A stretch of DNA of 20,110 bases, from positions 1 to 20,110 of the forward strand of contig JALLAP010000126.1 of NCBI GenBank assembly GCA_036939355.1, written 5' to 3'. The DNA comes from Thalassiosira profunda. Taxonomy: Eukaryota > Bacillariophyta > Thalassiosirophyceae > Thalassiosirales > Thalassiosiraceae. The position numbers were made by a program, and so were the translations under genes. This document shows, one piece after another, positions 9,548 to 16,745 of the stretch. Positions within the stretch are counted from its first letter, which is position 1. Each line of letters begins with the position of its first letter. The notes under the pieces are model-generated. The model was not told where the DNA came from, ran no database searches, and saw nothing but the letters and a program-made list of their open reading frames with translations.

Positions 9548-9600
9548 GAGTGGGTTAAGGTAAGGGTTGGGGTTCCTTCTCGGGTTAGGGTTAGGGTAGG
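9548..9600. repeat. Telomere-like TTAGGG tract C (opposite orientation to A and B)
   Basis: Plus strand reads GGGTTAAGGTAAGGGTTGGGG...GGGTTAGGGTTAGGGTAGG. It is G-rich on the plus strand, whereas tracts A and B are C-rich on that strand. Together with tract A it brackets the transposon in the same relative orientation as the two ends of a linear chromosome. Confidence 0.8.
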
Positions 9601-10249
9601 AGCTGCTCTGCAGAAACTAGAGCCTCGTCAAAGAGCGAGCAGAGCTAAGCAAACAGAGCGAGAACAGAGCGATGTGCTGAACAAACAACCACAGATTGAG
9701 GGAAAGCGTAGGCTGCCAATTTCTGTATCTGTATCATCTGATGGCGTGTTGGGCTGGAGGCTCTTGTTGGCCGCGGCGGGGAGGAGGCGTCCGGCAGCGA
9801 CCCGCGCGCACGGCGCAGAACAGAGGCAACTGCAACTTTGCATGCAACAACAACTGCCACTCCTAAGTACGTACGGTAGGTACGTACGACATCTAGGCGC
9901 GAACTCGAGCGCCGAACGGCTGAAAATTTACGTTCGGCGTGGCGGCGCTGAGGTTTCCCCTTCACAGTCCGCAGACCCTCTCGCCCGCTTATGTGCGTGG
10001 AGATGACGCCCCCGTCGACACCGGACGCAAGGCTTCACAGGATCCTTGCAATGAAGCGCCGCCGCCGTTGATCTAGAGGTTCGCTTGTTTCGCTGGAGAG
10101 ACGACGACGGGGTGTCAGCGTGCACGTCTCGAAAAGAGCACATCTTCTACGCTGCAAATTGCAGACATCCCGGTGCCTTGAAGCAGCATCGCTCTCTGAG
10201 TGACGAACGAGCCATCGAACAACTATTCGAGTAGATTTATGCATAAGAG
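9601..10249 (+). promoter_or_regulatory. Upstream region of the 594-aa hypothetical gene; no other gene seen
   Basis: No convincing coding region, only short overlapping frames. It starts with a purine-rich run of AGAGCGA-like words (9630-9672). At 9867-9887 lie two copies of the palindrome GTACGTAC separated by five bases, a possible regulator site. It probably holds the promoter and 5' UTR of the gene starting at 10250. I see no clear TATA box. Confidence 0.4.
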
Positions 10250-12034
10250 ATGGAGCGCGATGGGGAGCTGCCGGGTATCCCGCAGCTGCGCCAGCAACAG
10301 ACCTCCGCCACGAGAAGTCGCCTGCTGCCGCGAAGGCAGAAATCTGATGAATCGACGAGCAGTGACGAAGAGGGAGGGTGGTTCAATCCTGCAGGAGCAT
10401 CGTGCTGCGATGGTGACGTTGCGAAATCTCGCCACCGAATAAATGAGCCTATGCGGCGGCGACACGCACACAAAGGCGGCAGATCGTCGGATCACGACGA
10501 CGCTTCGCTGTCAGAGCCACTGCACGAGACGCCAAGCAACGATGCGGCGGTTAGATCGCCAGTGTCTGTTGGTCACGACGCGCACAAGACGAATCTGCCG
10601 ACCATTCTCGAGAAGAGCATTGTGTCGGTAGACCACGATCTGCGGGAACCGTACATCAACGCTTCCAGATCCGCAGAAGCAGGTGCTTCATCTAGACAAA
10701 CAATCGGTGCCATCAGTGCGCCTGAGAATGTAGCAGAAAAGGGCGAATACAACGACGGAGGAGGATTGGTCATTCTCGATGAATCGCCGGCTTCAAGAGT
10801 ATCGCCTACTGAAGAGAGCATATCTGTTGAGGCGGACATTGGTCACGCATCAATGTACGACCAGGATTCAATTGTTCTCGCGGCGGCGGCACGCGTCAAC
10901 GCCAATCTTCTTCTGCCAGAAGACGAGGGCGAGGCTTCATTAGTCGATTTCGAACAACTATTGCGAGAAGCCGGTGACCGAGGCAACTCCAGTAGAATGT
11001 CAACTGGTAAATGTTTTGATGAAGCAGAAGGAGAATCAGAGGAGGGTGATTTTCCAACTCCTTCGGAAGAGTCTTCGTGGTGGCACCTTCGAAATCCGCT
11101 TTCGTCCTGGAGCAGGAGGACAAGTCCAGACAGAAATCGGGCACCTCCAGCTCAGCACTTCCTGCACACGCCAGTGCGAGCCACCAGAATAAGCGACGAC
11201 ACGTTCGTCGTTGAAATCGATATCTTTCCAACGCAGACGCAGTCTGTGCTGGATGAGCGCGACGTGATGGATATCATGGCAAATATTGAGCTTTTGCACC
11301 TCTGGTTTGACCCAGTGCCTGCCGTGTTCGATGCAGCGGTCAGAGATGGAAGCGGCAGCGATAGCATGATTTCTCCTAGAACGGCACTGGGAAATTCATT
11401 CGAAGAAGGCAGAGCAAATGAAAGACAACAAGATGGGCAGTGGGTTGAAATCTCGACCCCACTTCTGTCAATACCGTCCGACTCGCGAGTGTCGCGGTGC
11501 GTGCGCACCGTCCGCGTGGCATTGCGAGCAATTGTCGGTTTTCCTGCCCGAATGCGTTCGATGATCTTCGTGGAGCGGGCCAGTGGACGGATGGGAATGA
11601 CGCTGGGGCCCTACCCCGATGGCTTCTTGTGTGGCAAGGGCACGATGGCATATCATGCATTTGAGATTCGAGTGAGCGACGAAGAAACCGTTGCCGCTGA
11701 TGGAAAACGTTGCGTGGTCATCTCGGATGAAGTTCGATTGAAACGTGGCCGAGATGACTTTGACGAGGCAACAAGAACGGGATGCGTCTGGTCAATAATC
11801 CTCTTCTTGGTTGGAGCCCTGAAGTGGGCCCTATGCTTTCGTTTGTACAAGCCAGACCTGCAAAGCTACATGCAGCAGTCAGTCTCAAGCCTGGAAAGGT
11901 TAAGAAACCTTGTTGAGCGAGGAGAATCTGCTGCCTATGTGGGAGGCGAGTTGATAGCGGATAGCAGCGATGGCAGTGACAATGCAACAGACTCATTGAG
12001 CATGCCACTGCTGCTTGGCCAAGCCACTGAGTGA
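10250..12034 (+). CDS. Hypothetical protein, possible START-like domain and C-terminal hydrophobic segment
   Basis: A 594-residue single-exon protein starting at ATG 10250; not recognised as a named family. Residues 1-310 are polar and low in complexity (Ser, Glu, Asp, Arg rich; for example SDESTSSDEEGG), so probably disordered. From about 320 to 515 it looks folded: FVVEIDIFPTQTQ, then a helix-like NIELLHLWFDPVP, GQWVEISTPLL, RSMIFVERASGRMGM and CVVISDEVRLKRG. Alternating strands and the wf-DPVP context vaguely recall START/SRPBCC lipid-binding domains; this is a guess. A hydrophobic stretch at about 511-531 (CVWSIILFLVGALKWALCF) could be a membrane anchor, which would place the N-terminal bulk in the cytosol. 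The tail is acidic and Ser-rich. Codon use resembles the host genes rather than the transposon. Confidence 0.7.
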   Translation: MERDGELPGIPQLRQQQTSATRSRLLPRRQKSDESTSSDEEGGWFNPAGASCCDGDVAKSRHRINEPMRRRHAHKGGRSSDHDDASLSEPLHETPSNDAAVRSPVSVGHDAHKTNLPTILEKSIVSVDHDLREPYINASRSAEAGASSRQTIGAISAPENVAEKGEYNDGGGLVILDESPASRVSPTEESISVEADIGHASMYDQDSIVLAAAARVNANLLLPEDEGEASLVDFEQLLREAGDRGNSSRMSTGKCFDEAEGESEEGDFPTPSEESSWWHLRNPLSSWSRRTSPDRNRAPPAQHFLHTPVRATRISDDTFVVEIDIFPTQTQSVLDERDVMDIMANIELLHLWFDPVPAVFDAAVRDGSGSDSMISPRTALGNSFEEGRANERQQDGQWVEISTPLLSIPSDSRVSRCVRTVRVALRAIVGFPARMRSMIFVERASGRMGMTLGPYPDGFLCGKGTMAYHAFEIRVSDEETVAADGKRCVVISDEVRLKRGRDDFDEATRTGCVWSIILFLVGALKWALCFRLYKPDLQSYMQQSVSSLERLRNLVERGESAAYVGGELIADSSDGSDNATDSLSMPLLLGQATE

Positions 12035-12786
12035 AGACAAGTCATTTTGGAAGCAAATTGGATAACTGGTGTTGTTTCCTGTATTTCTGTCTTGGCGAGA
12101 CAAACACTTATTCTCTGTCTTTCCTGTCAGTACTAGTGAAATTATTGTGAAGAACTATTCACATATCAGACAGGGTCCAATTTTCAATTGAAGAGCATGT
12201 AACTGAGAGGTGGAGGGTGTATCCCTGCAATGGAGCCAGAATGCGAAGTAAGGGTCAGCCCTGACAAGTGCCTTCAGGCCATCGCTTTGCCTTTGAGCGA
12301 TGGAAAAGTATATTTGCCCCTGCCCCAAAGCTAGCAAAGTCACTAACAAAAGCCAAATTGAAGGAAATGGGTGGCACGGCACCACGATAGGGAACAAACA
12401 CAGATGTCAGCCTTTGTTGCACACCCAATGGGTGCCCAAAAGCAGTTCGTGCGAATGTCACTCGGGCCACTGCTTTGCCTTTGGGCGCGTGGTCAGCACA
12501 TTCGCTACTCAGATGAGTGGAGGGAAACCAGCTAGTGATAGTGAGTTTGACATTTGGTAGTAACTTCGCTTACGTAATTGTTCAGGGTGTGCCAATGGCT
12601 TTAGCTGCACAAAGGGCTGTTTCTATCATATTGGAATCAACTGCATTTATTTGTATGTGCCCGACCATGCTATGCTCATTTACTTATTTGCTCTCCAATG
12701 CTCACTCGTTGCTGAGCTTGTGACCAATAGCAGCATTCCTGTTCTGGCATGTTGAGTTGGCCTGCATGCTAAATCTTGGGTACTTG
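12035..12786. other. Region between the hypothetical gene and carrier copy B, no gene seen
   Basis: No supported coding region. 12035-12383 is unique and should hold the 3' UTR of the upstream gene. 12384-12786 is the diverged counterpart of 1-441. The two flanking genes converge here. Confidence 0.55.
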
Positions 12787-14559
12787 CTATCTCATGCGAA
12801 TGGTTAATGCTGCATTATTATATGTCATTCTAGTCAAAAGCTTTAGCAATAGCGCGTCCCTGATACCCAGGTAGCCGATCACTCGCAGGGGATCGAGCCA
12901 TGCCCTCCCAATTCCTAAATATGCCGTCCGTTCGAACCACCCGGCATATAAATTTTGCACGCCTCCGTTACCTTCAGCAGCCACCCTTTTCATTGTCAGC
13001 GCCACACTCACTTGTTGTCGCCTCTCCTTGCGATTCTTTGATGATGCGATGAGCCTGCGCCGACTCTCGCTGCCAGCATCCTCTGCTTCCTCCTCTGATG
13101 ATAATTCGGGCAACAGTATTCGCGTCCTCGCCACATCGAACGGTGTCGTCAAGAAGGCGCATAAACACGCAATGGCAATGGTCTCAAGCTCGTACTGCCC
13201 CAAATTCTCACCGCTGGTAGTGACGGCTGCATTCAAGAAGACTCTGCTCAGCAAAAATGGTATCTCTGTAGTCACCATTGCTGGTAGAATGGCAGCACTG
13301 TCTTTGAACCAGCTGCCAAAGTCCGACTTCACATTGCTGTCACCAAAAACCTGCAACCGAAGGGCCAATACGTCTGCAGGCGTGCGTATTATCGCGGAAG
13401 CTATGTCCGCAATGAAGGCCGCGAACAAGTTAACGACCAGTGCGCTGTAATACGACGACGCAGCGGCGTCTCCAGGAAACAGGTTTTGGATCAGCTCCAC
13501 CTGTATGGCCATGGAAAAGGCACGGCGAGACACCTCTTTCGCCCCCGAGTACACTCCTGACGCCGGCACCTTGATGAGCAGCGTCGGCAAGAGCCCTGCG
13601 TACCAATCTCCTCGCTTGGTTTCATACAGGAATGACAGCCATGCCACGCGCAGTTTCCGCAACAACGGTCGATCTCTATTCGTTCTCCGCGCCGTTCTCG
13701 CCTGCACTCGCGCTTTGACAGTGCTCAGCGGATACAGCGCGCTCGTTCGTATCATCTCTGTCAGGCTCCCGGCAAACACCGAAGCAATGAAGAGCTGATC
13801 GTTTGGTATCGATTTCAACACTTGCAGTGATTGGAACTGCCGTGATAACAGCGGCTGGACTGACGAAGGGAGATATTGCAGGAAGGGGGGCGTTACGACC
13901 TTCACTTTTTGAAAGGTGTCGCGGTCGATCTTCACCACAGCAGACGGAGGCCCCGAAACGTCTAGAGGCCGATTTGAGGGAGGGCAGACGAGTTCCACGT
14001 CGATGGTATTCTCCGCGGCGATTTTCTTCACGTCTATCGGTTGCAGTTCTCCCTGGATCGGCTGTTGCTGCTGTGCTGATTGTTGCGTTGGTGCTTGTGT
14101 CTCCGCTGCCGCGTCTACTTTTGCCGCAACATCCATTGCTTGTTGCCCATCAGAAGAGGCAGCACCTTCAGTAGAGGCGAGCAATATTGGCCGCCGTATC
14201 GATCCTAGCGTCTGTTGCGTCGGCGGTGCTCCCTTCCGCACGAAGGCCTGAAACGCAGACTCAATAGGGTTTCCGGACGGGGCCGCTACTTTCTCACGCT
14301 GTTGCAATATTATGCTGGACGATGGCTCATGCGCATAAGCTGACGACGGATCAACGAGGACTGATGCACCAACAACGATGAAAGAGACAGCTGCAACCGA
14401 CTTCATCGATTTGCCGACGGCTGAGTGCAGTTCTTCTTCGCGTCTATCGCCCGAATTGCAAAACAACGGCGGAGCGGGCCTCCGAAGCTGCATCCCCTCG
14501 TTGAGTGGCCGCGAGTGCAGAGACGGTGAAGGTGACAAGAAGGAGGGAACGCGCCGCAT
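12787..14559 (-). CDS. SLC25 carrier, copy B, with uncoupled signal peptide
   Basis: Open frame of 590 residues from ATG 14559, a paralogue of 442-2247. The carrier core is almost unchanged: the three motifs PLSTVK, PADVLA and PFDVAR are kept and only scattered residues differ, while linkers vary by substitutions and in-frame indels. That pattern suggests selection on the protein for some time after duplication. The N-terminus differs: the signal peptide lies in another frame (ATG 14609), because a 7-bp indel at 14511/14512 shifts it away from the carrier. Starting at 14559 gives MRRVPSFLSPSPSLHSRPL, Arg/Ser-rich without a hydrophobic core, which could act as a mitochondrial or primary transit peptide. 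A 1-bp deletion near the stop replaces the end (KLFD) by an 18-residue tail (KLL then TRMTYNNAALTIRMR). It is either a retargeted paralogue or a young pseudogene. Confidence 0.65.
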   Translation of the reverse strand: MRRVPSFLSPSPSLHSRPLNEGMQLRRPAPPLFCNSGDRREEELHSAVGKSMKSVAAVSFIVVGASVLVDPSSAYAHEPSSSIILQQREKVAAPSGNPIESAFQAFVRKGAPPTQQTLGSIRRPILLASTEGAASSDGQQAMDVAAKVDAAAETQAPTQQSAQQQQPIQGELQPIDVKKIAAENTIDVELVCPPSNRPLDVSGPPSAVVKIDRDTFQKVKVVTPPFLQYLPSSVQPLLSRQFQSLQVLKSIPNDQLFIASVFAGSLTEMIRTSALYPLSTVKARVQARTARRTNRDRPLLRKLRVAWLSFLYETKRGDWYAGLLPTLLIKVPASGVYSGAKEVSRRAFSMAIQVELIQNLFPGDAAASSYYSALVVNLFAAFIADIASAIIRTPADVLALRLQVFGDSNVKSDFGSWFKDSAAILPAMVTTEIPFLLSRVFLNAAVTTSGENLGQYELETIAIACLCAFLTTPFDVARTRILLPELSSEEEAEDAGSESRRRLIASSKNRKERRQQVSVALTMKRVAAEGNGGVQNLYAGWFERTAYLGIGRAWLDPLRVIGYLGIRDALLLKLLTRMTYNNAALTIRMR

Positions 14560-14609
14560 CCTGCAGCGACCGCCGCGAGCAGAGGCAACAGCGCCGCCGC
14601 TCCCTTCAT
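14403..14609 (-). pseudogene. Detached signal-peptide frame of carrier copy B
   Basis: ATG 14609 opens MKGAAALLPLLAAVAAGCGA followed by FPPSCHLH, clearly homologous to the signal peptide of copy A, but the frame leaves the carrier frame at the 7-bp indel (14511/14512) and ends after 68 codons. If this AUG is used, only a short out-of-frame peptide is made; the carrier would need initiation at the next AUG (14559). Confidence 0.7.
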
Positions 14610-14724
14610 AGCGGTGCGACGACGCGGGCCCGCGCCGACGGGAGCCCGTAGGCGGATGTTGTGGCGGCCGCTCCGGTGAGAGGCGCGGAGAGCTGAGGAG
14701 TGAGCGATGAGCGAGGTGAAGGAA

Positions 14725-14935
14725 CCCCTAACCCTAACCCTAACTTGGGTGAAGGGGCTGTCAGCTTTTCCACCCCAACCCTAACCATAATCTCAACCCA
14801 AAGTCTAGCCTGAACCCTAAGCTATAACCCGAGCCCTAACCTGCAAGCACAACCCGGAAGTTATCCGACAACTCCAGATCAACCCTAACCTGAGACCTAA
14901 CCGAATCCTAACCCGAACCCTAACCCGAGACTTCT
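14725..14935. repeat. Degenerate CCCTAA telomere-like tract B
   Basis: Begins with an exact triple CCCTAACCCTAACCCTAA (14729-14743 region), then degenerate units such as CCCGAGCCCTAACC and AACCCGAACCCTAACCCGAG. It is the counterpart of tract A but longer at both ends, and C-rich on the plus strand. It lies upstream of carrier copy B. Confidence 0.8.
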
Positions 14936-15204
14936 CGTCCATAACACCGACGAAGACATGCGTGGTTTAGGTACATGGGATGCTGAGGCAAGGCCATTTC
15001 GCTGCCACCAAAATCGATGCTAAGTCTGCGCATGTGGGTCCCACTCGGCAAAGACCTCGCTGCTCAAGGACTCCGAGAGCAAGCGGTGCGGTGTGAGCAG
15101 TGAAGTGTTAGGGAATTGCTCTCTAAAGAGGACTGGTATCTTCTACTACTAGCCCTCCAAGTCTTTTCCAGGGTTTCCCTTACCAAGTAGTGAAGTTGAG
15201 CTGT
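14936..15204. other. Intergenic, no gene seen
   Basis: No supported coding frame. It separates the CCCTAA tract from the stop codon of the Cys-rich gene at 15205, and should contain that gene's 3' UTR. Confidence 0.5.
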
Positions 15205-15867
15205 TTACAAATACCTCTCTAAGAAAGCCTTCTTATTGTCGCATTGCCCATCCAACGACATCTCGGGACATTCCTTGCACCCACTCCTTGATGTCAAACC
15301 TTCCGCGGTACCAAAATACTTCGTTTTCACTGTGTTCAGATCGGAGCACCGGCCGGAGCATTCTCGAGTCGTCAGCCCTTGCGTATCTCCGTACGTTCCT
15401 TTCGGACAGGGCCGGCAATCGGTCGCGGACTTGACGCCTGCCCTGTCTGCTTGGAAAGAAGACGCAAAATGATAAGTTGTTCCCGGCCGATGCGTAGAGG
15501 TAAAACAGAGTGGTTTGTGCGTACCTAAATAGGTCCCCTTTGGGCAAGCTCCTGAGCACTCTAGCGAAACCAGGTGAATGCTCGAGCCGTACCGCCCCGG
15601 TGGACAGGGTATGCAGCCATCTTGGCGGTGTCCCCTCGCAAAGTCTCGGTAAGTGCCGAGCTGAAAATTCTTAGTGAGAGCTCCAGACTCGTCAAGAAAA
15701 AGACTTCAGCTACTACTTCTTTACAAACGACTCACCGGACAAGCTAAGGTTGGAACTCTGCCATTCTCGAAATTGGCGATCTCCTCATCAGTCGCATACC
15801 AATACCAATAGGGCATTGCCGCGGAGCATTGTTGCAATATCAGAAGGACAGCGAGAACTAGCTTCAT
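15205..15867 (-). CDS. Small secreted Cys-rich protein with GCC2/GCC3-like repeats (3 exons)
   Basis: Exons 15867-15736, 15660-15525 and 15446-15205; introns 15661-15735 (75 bp, GTGAGT...TTTCAG) and 15447-15524 (78 bp, GTACGC...AAGCAG). The joined frame is 169 residues with a stop at 15205. Exon 1 gives a signal peptide (MKLVLAVLLILQQCSAA) and a Tyr/Trp-rich PYWYWY stretch. Exons 2 and 3 carry Cys-spaced modules CIPCPPGRYG...CSGACPKGTY and CRPCPKGTYG...CSGRCSD, ending with a CKECP motif. This CPxGxYG...CSGxCPxG pattern is that of GCC2/GCC3 (ephrin-receptor-like) repeats common in secreted and surface proteins of stramenopiles. The protein should be secreted or vacuolar; its function is unknown. 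Its start is only 84 bp from the stop of the next gene. The exons are too short to show as long frames, so gene finders could miss it. Confidence 0.75.
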
Positions 15868-15951
15868 TGGATCTGAAGAAATCAAAGACTCTCCAGGAAC
15901 TCGACGGAACACTCTAAATTTTTGATTGTGTACACACCGCTCCGTTGGCAC

Positions 15952-16643
15952 TCATTGGCACATCCCACCCTCCATCGGAACAGCATTGGGTATGTATCCA
16001 AAATTTGTGAGCTGCGAGATCAATACGAACGATCCTGCAACCACGGCCAAATTCGCTAGACCTTCCGCTGCGCCGAGAATCCCACCGGGCCCCGCCGGCA
16101 GCCCTTTCCCCTGGAAAGCACACTAAGTTGTTAGGTGATTTGTCGAGTGCACATCATTTGAGCACTCTGACTTGCAACGCTGCTCACCGTGCGAACCTTC
16201 GTGAATACAGAATATCCCACCAATGCCACCACTCCCAGGTAGCTGATGCCCTCCGCCGCTCCCACGAGGCCCAACGGGCCGGCGGGCAGCCCGCACCCCG
16301 TCCGGAATAGCACCGATTCCGAGTAGAGCATGATTGTCGACGCGGCCGTTCCCGCGAGGCCGAGGATGACCATTTCCGACTGGCTCAGCGCCGATTCAAC
16401 ATCGCCAGATTCTTCTTTCGAGCGCAGTTTCGTCGACGATGCTGATTGTTGGTGGGTGCAGCGAGGTCTGCTGGCAGCGGTGATGGGTATCTTCGGGCGG
16501 ACAGCAAATGACGGTTCCAAAGTTGAAGTAAATGAGCCGACGGACGGCAGATGCGATGCAAGCGCGAGGAGAACCAACAGGGCGCATACAGTCCGGGAGC
16601 AGCGAGCTGTTGATGGCACGGCGCGGGGGGTAGGCCGCTTCAT
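15952..16643 (-). CDS. Plastid-type membrane protein with a duplicated GLPAGP module (2 exons)
   Basis: Exons 16643-16188 and 16110-15952; intron 16111-16187 (77 bp, GTGAGC...TTCCAG), phase 0. The product is 204 residues. The N-terminus has a Cys/Leu-rich signal peptide (residues about 19-37) ending GS/FTST, with Phe at +1, then a Ser/Arg/Lys-rich transit-like stretch: the bipartite presequence of red complex plastids. The mature part has a hydrophobic segment (MVILGLAGTAASTIMLY) and two related modules: CGLPAGPLGLVGAAEGISYLGVV at the end of exon 1 and GKGLPAGPGGILGAAEGLANLAVV in exon 2, each followed by a hydrophobic stretch. I do not recognise a named family; likely a small plastid (thylakoid or envelope) membrane protein. 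It is divergent from the PfkB gene across about 100 bp. Confidence 0.8.
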
Positions 16644-16745
16644 GATGCTGTGCTGACTGTTGTGATGGTTCTATGGTACTCAAGCAAGAGATAAGCTGAC
16701 GTACGCGGAGGCGTCGCCTCACCCTCACTTTTGTTCATCGAAGCC
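16644..16745. promoter_or_regulatory. Compact bidirectional promoter region
   Basis: Only 102 bp separate the start codons of the plastid-type membrane protein (minus) and PfkB kinase (plus), so both 5' UTRs and promoters must share this stretch. It contains CTGACGTACGC (about 16697-16707), which has a TGACGT core like bZIP sites. No TATA box is evident. Confidence 0.5.

Larger units (their letters stand above)
12384..14935. repeat. Segmental duplication, copy B (carrier block)
   Basis: Matches 1-2515 in the same orientation, covering 3' flank, carrier, promoter and CCCTAA-like tract. Differences include a 7-bp indel in the targeting region (copy A bases 2143-2149 are missing at 14511/14512), a 1-bp deletion at the carrier stop, in-frame indels in linkers, and a longer CCCTAA tract. 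The block is uninterrupted on its right side, showing what the copy A flank probably looked like before the transposon. Confidence 0.9.

Noticed and set aside
14725..14935. True chromosome end or active telomere
   Set aside because: Units are degenerate, flanked by genes on both sides, and similar tracts occur at 2379 and 9548, so these are interstitial.
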